Shown: positions 34,491-43,102 of the stretch, one piece after another
Layout of the letters: each line of letters starts with the position of its first letter
Numbering within the stretch: position 1 is the first letter of the stretch
Source: CAVWDI01 sp963793095
GTDB lineage: Bacteria; Chloroflexota; Anaerolineae; Anaerolineales; UBA4823
Direction of reading: 5' to 3'
NCBI GenBank assembly: GCA_963793095.1
Contig: CAWBYY010000011.1
Span: 744,001-808,000, forward strand
DNA length: 64,000 nucleotides
Notes under the pieces: model-generated
Seen by the model: only the letters and a program-made list of their open reading frames with translations
What the model was told of the DNA's origin: nothing
Databases searched by the model: none
Position numbers and translations under genes: made by a program

Positions 34491-35606
34491 ATGAAAATAG
34501 ATACCTTCGCGCTCGAACGCTACTTTGCAAAACACGAATTCTCAGCCCACTACTTATTATCCAGCTCGGACTGCGAATCGCTCTCGCTGGCGGGACTGCT
34601 GGAGATGGCGGATGAAGAGACAGAAGAGCTCTGGGATGGATTAAACCTGGGCTACACCGAATCGCAGGGGCACCCACTGCTGCGGCAGGAGATCGCCGCC
34701 ATCTATGAGAGCATCAGACCACAGGAAGTGCTGGTCCTCGCCCCGGAAGAGGGCATTTACCTGCTGATGCTGGCGCTGCTTTCAGCCGGAGACCATGTGA
34801 TCTGCACCTTTCCGGGCTACCAGTCGCTTTACGAGGTGGCCCGCTCGCTGGGCTGCCAGGTCAGCTTGTGGCAGCCAGACGAGAGCCAGGGTTGGCGCTT
34901 TGACCTGGATTGGCTGAGAGAAACACTGCGTCAAGACACCCGCCTGGTGGTAACCAATTTCCCCCACAACCCGACCGGGCACCTGCCGGAGGTGGACTGG
35001 TACCGGGAGATGGTGGATACTGTCGGGGCGCACGGCGCCTACCTGCTCTCGGACGAGATGTACCGCTTTCTTGAATTTGGTGAACGCCAGACCCTGCCGG
35101 CCGGCTGTGACCTTTACGAGCGGGCGGTCAGCCTCTGCGGCCTGTCAAAGAGCTTCGGCCTTCCGGGACTGCGCATAGGATGGGTTGCTGCACAGGATTC
35201 GGGGGTCCTGGCGAAGATGGCGGAATTGAAGGACTACACCACCATCTGCAGCAGCGCTCCTAGCGAAATCCTGGCGATGGTCGCCCTGCGGAACAGGGAG
35301 CGGATTGTAAAAGAACAGCTGCAAAGGCTGCACCGTAATTTGGTATTACTGGAGCAATTTTTCCGGGACAGGAGCGACATCTTCGCCTGGAACCGCCCGG
35401 GCGGCGGCTCGGTCTGCTTCCCGCGTATGTTAACTGTTGAAAATACGCATGGGTTCTGCGAAAGTCTGGTGGCTGAGACCGGGATCATGCTGGCGCCCTC
35501 ATCCGTGTTCCAGTTCGGGAACGCGCATGTGCGGATCGGTTTCGGACGCCAGGACCTGCCGGAGGTGCTGGGTTTGTTCGGGAAGTATTTGGACAGCGCT
35601 TTATAA
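34491..35606 (+). CDS. PLP-dependent aminotransferase, class I/II
   Basis: 371 residues with the full fold-type I signature: TNFPHNPTGHLP (about 160), SDEMYRFLEF with the cofactor Asp/Tyr (about 190), the Schiff-base Lys in GLSKSFGLPGLRIGW (about 220) and the carboxylate-binding Arg in VRIGFGR (about 350). These enzymes transaminate or decarboxylate amino acids. Aspartate, aromatic or capreomycidine-synthase-like activity is possible. AGGCGG lies 8 bases before the ATG. It is alone and followed by repeats. Confidence 0.88.
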   Translation: MKIDTFALERYFAKHEFSAHYLLSSSDCESLSLAGLLEMADEETEELWDGLNLGYTESQGHPLLRQEIAAIYESIRPQEVLVLAPEEGIYLLMLALLSAGDHVICTFPGYQSLYEVARSLGCQVSLWQPDESQGWRFDLDWLRETLRQDTRLVVTNFPHNPTGHLPEVDWYREMVDTVGAHGAYLLSDEMYRFLEFGERQTLPAGCDLYERAVSLCGLSKSFGLPGLRIGWVAAQDSGVLAKMAELKDYTTICSSAPSEILAMVALRNRERIVKEQLQRLHRNLVLLEQFFRDRSDIFAWNRPGGGSVCFPRMLTVENTHGFCESLVAETGIMLAPSSVFQFGNAHVRIGFGRQDLPEVLGLFGKYLDSAL

Positions 35607-35609
35607 CCT

Positions 35610-35815
35610 GTCATTTCGACTGAAGAGCGGGCATTTCGCTGCGAATGGAGAAATCCTCAGGAAGTTGCCCTCATTGAATATCGCGAATTGGGCGGAAATT
35701 GTTGAAGAGAGAAGGGGAAATGTAGTCGCGTATAGAGAAGTTCAACATGATTATTAATTACACCGGGATCTCTCGACAGGCTCGAGATGACGGCAGAAAA
35801 GCGGCTCGAGATGAC
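35610..35815. repeat. GTCATTTCGAC...TGAC repeat region with tandem GCTCGAGATGACGG units
   Basis: Begins GTCATTTCGACTGAAGAGCG and contains GAGAAATCCTC, as in the widespread GTCATTTCGA dispersed element. At 35,780-35,870 the unit GCTCGAGATGACGGCAGAAAA is repeated in degenerating form (GCTCGAGATGACGGGAG..., GACTCGAAAAGAG..., GCTTGTCGTGACGAC). No gene lies in this region; frames here are repeat-derived. Confidence 0.6.
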
Positions 35816-36009
35816 GGGAGAAAAGCGACTCGAAAAGAGTGGAGAAAATTGGCTTGTCGTGACGACAGAAGCGTCAAGCCAGACCGCACTCAAGAGAGCC
35901 ATGCAGCTCGCGAAGTGCGTAGCTCATAATTGGTGAATTCATAACTTTCTGCCAAGTTTTTCCGCTGGGATTATGGATGGTTGAAACAAAATCACCTGGA
36001 ATGGGAGAT

Positions 36010-37743
36010 CTATTCCTGCACGGTGAAGGGGATGAAGATCTGGAAATTGTCCCCCCCGCAGGAGTACTTGCCCGCCTCGATCAGGGCCTCATGGGCGTTA
36101 ACCCGCCCCCAGCCCATGTACAGGTCCCAGCTGGTGGTGTCCTCGTTGAGCGGCCCGACCTGGTCGTCAGCGGACTTTGTTCCAGAATGTCCCGGACCTG
36201 AGCTCCGGTCAGGCAGGGCCGGTAGGAGATGATCAGGGCCGCCGCACCGGCTGCAGCCGGGGTGGCGCTGGAGGTCCCGTTCATATAGGGATAGTAGTCT
36301 CCGCTCCAGTAACCGTTTGTACCGGTCATGTCTGTTGAGTACCATTTCACACCCGGGGCGACCACATCCAGGCCGTTGCCGTAGTTGGAGCCCCACGGTT
36401 CACCATCGCAGCTGGAGGGGCTCTTGCGCTGGTCGCAGGGGCTGGTGGCGCCCACCGCGACCACGCTGGGGTGGCTGGCAGGGTAGTTGAGGTAACTCCT
36501 ATTATTGTTGCCGGCGGCGACCAGCACGACGCTGCCCAACCCGCCCCGCCCGTTTGTCACCGCATGGGTTATGGCGTTGTTTATGGGAGTCGATTCTCCA
36601 CCCCCGCCCCAGCTGTTATTTATGACGTCCGCCCCGTTGTTTGCCGCCCAGGTGATACCGTCCGCGATCCAGGAATCATATGAGATCCAGGATCCGCCAT
36701 CATAGGAAGAATATGCAATCTGGACCGGCATCAGCGCGCAGTCCGGGCACACGCCCGCTACCCCCTGGGAGTTGTTCGTCTCTGCCGCCGCGATCCCGGC
36801 GACATTCGTCCCATGCGCATCCCAGGGTTTGATTGGTTGAGCCCTGGGTGGCACTGTTGTTATACCGTCAACTTCAGTATGCGGGTTGACAATTTTGTCG
36901 TTCAGGTCCGGGTGGTTCAACTGGACGCCCTCATCGATAATCGCGATGACCGTGGCGCTGTCACCCCGGCTGATATTCCAGGCAGAACTGGCGTCCATAT
37001 CCGCATCCGCGGACCCAGACCCCGCCGGGAGGGTTGCTCCCAGTGTTCTCCATGCCCCACTGGTTAGGGTAGTAGGTGTCATTGGGGGTGAACTGCCTTT
37101 CCAGAAAGCGGACGAAATCCGGCGATGCGTAGACGGTGAGCGGGCTCTCGTGGTAGCGGTTGGCGGTCTCGATCGGGTCTGATCCCGGCCCAACCCGCAG
37201 TATGTAGGTGTCAGGCAGGAGGGTTGCCTCTACAATTTCAACGTTTTGTTGTTGGTTGAAGGCACTGATTTCCCCATTATTCGCGTTCGGGGCAAATTGG
37301 GCAACAAACTGGTCGGTCACGGTCATGCGGGCATCCGGGTATTCAAAAACCGGGTGGACCGATCGCACCCCCTGTTTTGAGCGCAGGTCGTCCAAGATAT
37401 TGAGCAGTCTTGCTTCGCCGACCCTGGAATCAAATTCGACCAGTTTTTGTTCCGGTTTCAATATCTCCTTCATGCCAGCGACCGGGGCAATTGTTTTGAT
37501 TTCCCTGCCGAGGTTATCCACCTCGGGAAGCGAGAGGTCCGCTTCGTACACGACTATCAAAGCATCTGTCGCCAGCGGAAGGGTTACTTTTTCGTCCCCG
37601 ACGTAGTACCAGGTAACAGGAGGCGGTCCATTAGCTGAAGGGTGGGCCGCATTCACCACTCGATAACTGGCGGCAGCCCCAACGGAAAATACAGCGGTTA
37701 AAAATATCAAAACCATCAAAGTGGATATCTTGTGATGCGACAC
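36010..37743 (-). pseudogene. Secreted subtilisin-like serine protease (S8) broken by two frameshifts
   Basis: The 5' frame (37743 to about 37,015) gives a signal peptide (MSHHKISTLMVLIFLTAV) and an N-terminal propeptide region. A shift near 37,020 opens the catalytic domain: the Asp in VIAIIDEGVQLNHPDLN, the His in DAHGTNVAGIAAAE, the oxyanion Asn region DVINNSWGGGG and the Ser in NGTSSATPAAAGAAALI. A second shift near 36,190 continues with VRDILEQS, GWGRVNAHEAL and the end IFIPFTVQE. The triad and the complete length (about 577 residues) are conserved, so sequencing error is plausible. A fragment of a close paralogue lies at 40,765-40,975. Confidence 0.75.
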
Positions 37744-37985
37744 GTAAAGTTAAAACCTCATTTTTAGCGGATTGAGAATTTGTTGGTGGAGTTATTCTGG
37801 CAGTGTCTAATGCATAGCGGATTAGCAGTTTATACTACCAAATTGTGATTTTTGGCTTAAAAATGGCTATGAATTCATTTAAGGTATTTTAACTATCCCC
37901 AAAATTATCGCCTTTTTGCTCACTTTTTTATAAAAATGCGTAAAATCAGCCTGGGAATTTATCCAAAATAGGTTTGATGCCCGTA
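37744..37985. other. AT-rich intergenic region
   Basis: About 240 AT-rich bases between the protease 5' end and the TetR stop. There are no genes and no clear hairpin. It probably holds the protease promoter, but I see no strong -35/-10 pair. Confidence 0.35.
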
Positions 37986-38588
37986 TCAAATCTCCGCTTC
38001 CAGCGAAGCCCATACACCAGGCATGGTTAATTTCTGGTACATTGTTTCCATTTGCTGTGGTTCGTAAGGCATATCGTTATTCAGCCACCAGATTAAAAGG
38101 GTCATTAAAGAGCCAGCCAGGAAGTTCGCGGTCACAACCGGTGGGATCATGGGCCCTTCGGTCGCCGGATGAAGTTTCTCAATCTGCTCCTGGATGTGGT
38201 GGCACAAATGATTCTGGATCGCACTCACAATCACATCAATCCCTTTTCCACCGACAACTGCTTTATGCAGGTCAAACTGCTCCTGTGCATGCTGAAAAAT
38301 GGGCAGGGTCGATAAAATTCGGGGCTGCGCTTCTTCCGTTTCTTTGCCTGAGGGTGACTTCTCGACTTCCCAGACCAGCCTGTGGACGATCTCCTCCATC
38401 CCGCTGAGCAGCAGGTCATCTTTACAGTTGTAATGGGCGTAGAAGGTTGAGCGGCCAATATTAGCGCGGTCGATAATGTCCTGAACGGTAATTGAGTCAT
38501 ATCCCTGCTCGACGATTAAATCTATCAGCGCTTCGTTCAAAAGCTGGCGGGTCCGAAAAACCCGGCGGTCAATTTTATTATTTGCCAT
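37986..38588 (-). CDS. TetR/AcrR-family regulator
   Basis: The start is ATG 38588 behind GGAAG; the upstream in-frame ATG would add 40 unlikely residues. The 200-residue protein has the TetR helix-turn-helix (SITVQDIIDRANIGRSTFYAHYN) and a C-terminal TetR_C_8-like ligand domain ending in LIWWLNNDMPYEPQQMETMY. It is divergent from a methyltransferase gene. The 160-base space between them has a promoter for the methyltransferase with a TetR-type operator at its start site, so it probably represses that gene and the metal transporter further on. Confidence 0.85.
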   Translation of the reverse strand: MANNKIDRRVFRTRQLLNEALIDLIVEQGYDSITVQDIIDRANIGRSTFYAHYNCKDDLLLSGMEEIVHRLVWEVEKSPSGKETEEAQPRILSTLPIFQHAQEQFDLHKAVVGGKGIDVIVSAIQNHLCHHIQEQIEKLHPATEGPMIPPVVTANFLAGSLMTLLIWWLNNDMPYEPQQMETMYQKLTMPGVWASLEAEI

Positions 38589-38658
38589 CCCGGTACTTCC
38601 TTTTCCGTACAATTTTTTAGATTTGTTTTTTATTGAACAAATATCAGGGTTTTGGTTA

Positions 38659-38710
38659 TTGACGCAACCCGATCGACTAAATATACTTTTATCGAACACT
38701 TTGTTCAATA
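38659..38710 (+). promoter_or_regulatory. Methyltransferase promoter with TetR-type operator
   Basis: TTGACG (38659-38664) and TATACT (38682-38687) are 17 bases apart. Directly downstream, TATCGAACA-N3-TGTTCAATA (38690-38710) is an imperfect palindrome with one mismatch per arm. A further half-site TATTGAACA lies at 38631-38639. A repressor bound at the palindrome would cover the start site. Confidence 0.65.
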
Positions 38711-38750
38711 GTGAATAAATTATACATTAATAAAATAAGGTGTAAGCGAG

Positions 38751-39428
38751 ATGGATTCGAAAAGAGAGCCCAACCATTCTCAACCAGAAACAGAAGGGCA
38801 TACCATTCCATGGGCTTCGTTCTACGATTTTTCTGTAAAGCTGGTTTCGTTTGGAAAAGACCGGGAACTGCGGGAGGAGATAATAAAAATCGCCGGCATC
38901 CGGCCAGGGGAAAAGGTGCTGGATGTCGGCTGCGGGACCGGTGAATTAGTTCTCGCGGCGAAATCTTCGACAGGTTCTACCGGAGTGGTCCAGGGGATAG
39001 ACGCATCTATTAACATGATTGAATACGCCCGGCAAAAGGCTGAACAGAAAGGAGCAGATGTCGGATTCAGGGTTGGTTTAATTGAGAATATTTCCTTTCC
39101 GGATAACTCTTTTGATATTGTTTTAAGCAGCCTGATGATGCACCACCTGCCCGAAGATTTAAAGAAAAAGGGGTTAGCCGAGATTTTCAGGGTGCTGGCG
39201 CCTGGTGGTCGGCTGCTGGTGGTTGATATTGAGTCCACTCCCGGCGGGTCATTGGTTCAACGCCTTTCGGAGTTAATAATCCAGGTCCACGGAGGCCACG
39301 GGAGAATGCAGGGAGCAGTAAAAAAGCTGGCGCCCTTCGCCGATGAAGCAGGATTTGTTAAAGTGGAAACCGGAAAAATAAACCGCCAGTTTTCATTTAT
39401 GAAAGGGGAAAAACCGGAGGCCGCCTGA
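38751..39428 (+). CDS. Class I SAM-dependent methyltransferase
   Basis: 225 residues, Methyltransf_11-like. Motif I, VLDVGCGTGELVLAAKS (about residue 57), binds S-adenosylmethionine. A conserved acidic residue sits in QGIDASINMIEYAR, the motif II region is SFDIVLSSLMMHHLP and motif III is LAPGGRLLVVDIE. The pattern resembles UbiE/Coq5-type enzymes; the substrate is unknown. A GAG site precedes the ATG. Together with the CDF transporter it forms the likely target unit of the divergent TetR regulator. Confidence 0.85.
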   Translation: MDSKREPNHSQPETEGHTIPWASFYDFSVKLVSFGKDRELREEIIKIAGIRPGEKVLDVGCGTGELVLAAKSSTGSTGVVQGIDASINMIEYARQKAEQKGADVGFRVGLIENISFPDNSFDIVLSSLMMHHLPEDLKKKGLAEIFRVLAPGGRLLVVDIESTPGGSLVQRLSELIIQVHGGHGRMQGAVKKLAPFADEAGFVKVETGKINRQFSFMKGEKPEAA

Positions 39429-39522
39429 TAACCGCCGGGGGAGTGGAGTTTTCGCGATCGAATCAATAATACCGGATTAAATTTACTGGATACGAGATTT
39501 ATATATGTTTGGATAATACAGA

Positions 39523-40599
39523 ATGTCAAAGAACAAACCTCACAACCATAACGGAGATCATTACCACGACCACAGCCATGATGCTCACCGGGGAAATATC
39601 TGGGAGCGGGTCGCAGAGTTATTTCACATGGGCGGGCACACACACAGCCACACTGAACTTGCTGCAGACCAGGCTTTCCTTGACAACAGAGAAGGTATCA
39701 GGACTGTCTGGCTTGCCATAGCGGCCCTGACGATCACCTCGATACTCCAGATAATTATTGTTATGTGGAGCGGCAGCGTTGCATTATTCGCCGACACAGT
39801 TCACAATATTGGCGATGGATTGAATTCGGTACCGCTGTTGATCGCTTTCTACCTGGCTGGACGGGCAGCTACCCGCAGGTATTCTTATGGATTTGGTAAA
39901 GCGGAAGATATCGCAGGAATTTTTATTGTCCTTTCGATATTCTTCAGCGCTGTGGTGATTTTCTGGGAATCCTACCAAAAACTACTAAACCCCGAACCGC
40001 TGGCAAATCTGGGATGGATTGCAGTTGCAGCCCTGGTTGGTTTCCTGGGGAATGAGGCTGTCGCCCTGCTGCAGATAAGGGTTGGTCGTAAAATCGGTTC
40101 GGCCGCCCTGGTCGCGGATGGCTTCCATGCCCGGACGGATGGCCTGACCTCACTTGCAGTTCTGCTTGCCGCCGCTGGATCCTGGCTGGGATACCCGATG
40201 ATTGACCCTATCATTGGGATATTGATCGGTGTGGCAATCCTTTTTATCACCCGCGATGCGGCTGTCGCGGTCTGGTACCGCCTGATGGATGCAGTTGATC
40301 CGGGATTGTTATCCAGGGCGGAAGAGGTCATCAGGCAGCAGGAGGGTGTGGAAGCACTTCGCCGCCTGCGGATGCGCTGGATAGGACACTGCCTGCATGC
40401 AGAGGTGACCATTGCTGTTGATCCATTGCTGACAACAGTCCAGAACCACCAGATTGCCGAGAAAGTGCGCCACGAGCTCTTCCACCAGATCCCAAATATG
40501 CGCGAGATTCTGGTTCATATTGATCCTTGGGAGGAAAAACCTGAGTCTGCCCACCAACTCACCATTCACCATGAATCTGTCCCGCGCTTGCTGGAATAA
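39523..40599 (+). CDS. Cation diffusion facilitator (CDF) metal transporter
   Basis: 358 residues. The N-terminus is His-rich (NHNGDHYHDHSHDAH), typical for zinc or cobalt binding. Six membrane spans follow. The transport-site motifs are visible as LFADTVHNIGDGLNS (TM2) and VADGFHARTDGLTS (TM5), the HxxxD/DxxxD ligands of Zn2+/Cd2+/Co2+/Fe2+ CDF pumps. A cytoplasmic C-terminal domain with a histidine-rich end follows (LFHQIPNMREILVHIDP). It exports metal by proton antiport. It follows the methyltransferase gene by 94 bases on the same strand. Confidence 0.9.
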   Translation: MSKNKPHNHNGDHYHDHSHDAHRGNIWERVAELFHMGGHTHSHTELAADQAFLDNREGIRTVWLAIAALTITSILQIIIVMWSGSVALFADTVHNIGDGLNSVPLLIAFYLAGRAATRRYSYGFGKAEDIAGIFIVLSIFFSAVVIFWESYQKLLNPEPLANLGWIAVAALVGFLGNEAVALLQIRVGRKIGSAALVADGFHARTDGLTSLAVLLAAAGSWLGYPMIDPIIGILIGVAILFITRDAAVAVWYRLMDAVDPGLLSRAEEVIRQQEGVEALRRLRMRWIGHCLHAEVTIAVDPLLTTVQNHQIAEKVRHELFHQIPNMREILVHIDPWEEKPESAHQLTIHHESVPRLLE

Positions 40600-40617
40600 T
40601 AATTCCCTTCCCACAGC

Positions 40618-40768
40618 GGCTTTCGGGGCCCATCTGGAACCCTTCCACGGCATACCCACATTCATGCGCCTGCCAGCGACCCGCGACCTGGTGGGGGTGG
40701 ACCCCGCTATTATGGGGATTCCTTAAGACAGCGGCGCCAATTTCCGGAGCGGGGCCTGCTTCGTACAC
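40618..40768 (+). pseudogene. Fragment of an agmatinase-like gene
   Basis: About 150 bases align closely with 49,184-49,330, the 5' end of the complete ureohydrolase gene. Shared blocks are CCCATCTGGAACCCTTCCAC, GGCATACCCACATTCATGCG and GACAGCGGCGCCA. In the correct frame a stop (TAA) interrupts it within GIP-DSGA. It starts just beyond the CDF stop codon and ends at an abrupt join with a fragment of a different gene. Confidence 0.75.
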
Positions 40769-40975
40769 CACTGTCAACGCATCTGTCGCCAGCGGCAGGA
40801 CTACTTTTTCATCCCCGGCGTATTACCAGTAAACGGGGGCGGAATAGGGCGGCGCTGCGTTTGCAGCCTGGACAGGTTGTTGAATTATCATCCCCTCAGC
40901 GGGGAAACCGCCCATGACCAGGAAGAATAACAGGATATATACAGCGATTAGTTTAAAAAAAATACGAAAATGTAT
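40765..40975 (-). pseudogene. 5' fragment of a subtilase paralogue
   Basis: Read on the minus strand, this encodes a signal-peptide-like stretch (KLIAVYILLFFLVMGGFPA), then APPYSAPVYW-stop-YAGDEKVVLPLATDALTV. It aligns with the start of the protease at 36010-37743 (GPPPVTWYYVGDEKVTLPLA). The rest of the gene is missing. It ends in an abrupt junction with the agmatinase fragment, and a TAA interrupts it. Confidence 0.7.
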
Positions 40976-41071
40976 TGATTGATCTGTCTATTATCCGAAC
41001 CGAGAATTTTCATTGCAAAAAGGTGTCGTTTATGAGAAAAATTTGGCAGTTCTCCCCCCCAGAAGGCCGGA
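40976..41071. other. Intergenic space before the hybrid regulator stop
   Basis: Short AT-rich spacer. No terminator-like hairpin with T-run is visible. Confidence 0.3.
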
Positions 41072-42794
41072 TTAAATCGCCGCCAGGAATATCTGGATAC
41101 CCGCCTCGCTCAAATCGAGGCGGGTGCTGGCTGGCAGGGCGTCGTCTGTGATCAGGAAGTCCACTACCGATAAAGGCGCTACTTGTATAGTAGCCTCCTG
41201 CTCAAAGGTGGTGTGGTCAGCCAGCAGATAGACCTCACGTGCGGATTGGATCATCGCTTTTTTGACCGCCACCTCCGAGATATTCGTGTGTGAGAGCCCA
41301 AAATCGAAGGATATGCCGGCGACGGTCAGGAAAAATTTGTCCGCCCGCAGTTCATTCAACGCTCCTTCGGCATTGGGTCCTACCAGAAGCTCGGTGCTGC
41401 GGCGAAAAGCTCCACCGGTGAGGATCAGTATAATTTCTGGATTGTTTTTTAATATGTTGAATACCTTGATGGAGTTGGTGATCACAGTTATGTCTTTCTG
41501 GGATAAAAGCTCCTGCGACAGGTACACTGCCAGAAGGCCTTCGTCAAGAATTAAAACCTCTCCCGGTTTGACCATCATTGCAGCCTGGCGGGCGATCTCG
41601 CGCCTGCGCAGGTCCAGTTCATTTGCCAAATCTTTATCCACATCCACAACCTCCACCTCAATATTCAATTTACCTGCATACTGTGTCATGTATTTTGTCA
41701 GGCTCTGGTACCATTCGTGTTCCATGAAGGGTACGATGAAACCGATCCTTTCCGGCAGCTTACGCCTTGGGATGGATTCGCACGAGAGGATGTCAATCGG
41801 GAGTTCCAACTGCTCGCAAATTATGTCCATGCGGGGTGCCCAGCCATCCTTTTCCCTTATATACCAATGCGGCAGGGATTCGGTTGTCAGCACAGCGAAC
41901 GGTGTCTCAAATTGCTCCGGAAGAGGCTCCTGGTTGTACGCCTGGGTAGCAGCTTCCACGCAGACCGGGCCCACTATTTCCGGGAACATTGCAAGTCCGG
42001 CTTTGCAGTACTCCCCCTCGAAAAGGGCATTTTTGAGCGAGTCGCCTTCCAGACCGAACGGTAACACCAAAATTTCTCCCGGATCGATTTGATTATCCCG
42101 GCAGGCATCCAGTGCGCCGAGGGCGGTTATATCGTTAATTGCGAAGATAATATTGATGTCTTTATATACCGCCAGGGCATCTCTTGTAAGCTGATATGCG
42201 GTCCGGTAACGCGACTGGGCGTTAAGCGAAAGGCGCTGCTCTGCGCCAGGGATCACTTCCTGCAGCCCGTGAAAAAATGAACGGCTGCGGGTCTGGGTGT
42301 TAGAAAGCTGGTAGGTAAGATCCAGTACGACCGCTTTCCCCTGCCAGTGGTCCTGCGCATAGCTGCCAATCCAGCGGCCCAGCTCAAGACCGGCAATCTG
42401 GTTATTAATACCAACGAATGACCCTGTCCCGGGCAGCAACAGCGATTCTGAAAGCACGGGGATATTCTTTTTACTGAAGCGGTCCACCAGCAGGCGGTCA
42501 TACCTGGCATTCACCGAAGAGGCCACCAGTACATCCACCCGGTCAACCAGTTTTCCTTCAGGTTTGGTCGAAAAAGATAATTCGTCATCAGATCTTTCAG
42601 TTCGTTTCCGTGAAATCAGGGCTGCCGCCCCGCCAAATGTGCGCCGGAGGGCGCGTTTGTCCTTCCAGGCGGTCCAGGTCGCGGCGGATCGTCATATCGG
42701 ATACCTGGAACAGCTCTGCGAGTTCAGCTACACTTGCGAAACCGCGCTCATTCACTAATTTTTCAATATTTTCTCTTCGGGTCTGGGTCGCCAT
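41072..42794 (-). CDS. Hybrid sugar regulator: DeoR HTH + periplasmic-binding-like + DeoR sensor domain (one frameshift)
   Basis: ATG 42794 follows AAAGGAG. Residues 1-55 form a DeoR winged helix (TRRENIEKLVNERGFASVAE, then VSDMTIRRDLDRLE). A one-base shift near 42,660 restores the conserved wing RALRRTFGGAAAL. The frame then runs on to 41072. Residues about 85-300 resemble a LacI-type sugar-binding fold (VDVLVASSVNARYDRL, IIFAINDITALGALDACRD). Then come the strand ERIGFIVPFMEHEWYQSLTK and a standard DeoR C-terminal sensor domain (MVKPGEVLILDEG, TVITNSIKVFNIL, ILTGGAFRRS, AGISFDFGLSHTN, ADHTTF). It is divergent from the sugar-transport operon, which it surely controls. A DeoR protein with an inserted binding domain is unusual. 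Confidence 0.78.
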
Positions 42795-42880
42795 GTAAAC
42801 TCCTTTAGATCGCGGCGAGGTTCGGGTATAACCCATTATATCCTTAATAATGTTAAAAGTCAAACAATTCTTTCGAGAAT

Positions 42881-42933
42881 ATGTTAGAAATTCAACATAA
42901 ACAATTGACATTATGTAAATATTGTGCTATTAT
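42881..42933 (+). promoter_or_regulatory. Sugar-operon promoter with candidate operator
   Basis: TTGACA (42905-42910) and TATTAT (42928-42933) are 17 bases apart and about 155 bases before the binding-protein start. Directly upstream, ATGTT-N8-AACAT (42881-42898) is an inverted repeat that could bind the divergent DeoR-type regulator. Downstream (about 42,950-42,980) TCAATTT and AAATTGA around a T-run form a small hairpin in the 5' leader. Confidence 0.6.
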
Positions 42934-43102
42934 GAACAATGGTGGGCTGTGTTTCAATTTTTTTTTCAAATTGACTTTATTTGCAGCGAAGGACTGCGGA
43001 ATACATGTGGAGAAAAAAGGAGGTGCATAATCGGAGAATACTGTCGCTGGAACCGACCAAAATATTTAACATACGATAAAAATTGGAATGGAGAAGACAA
43101 AA

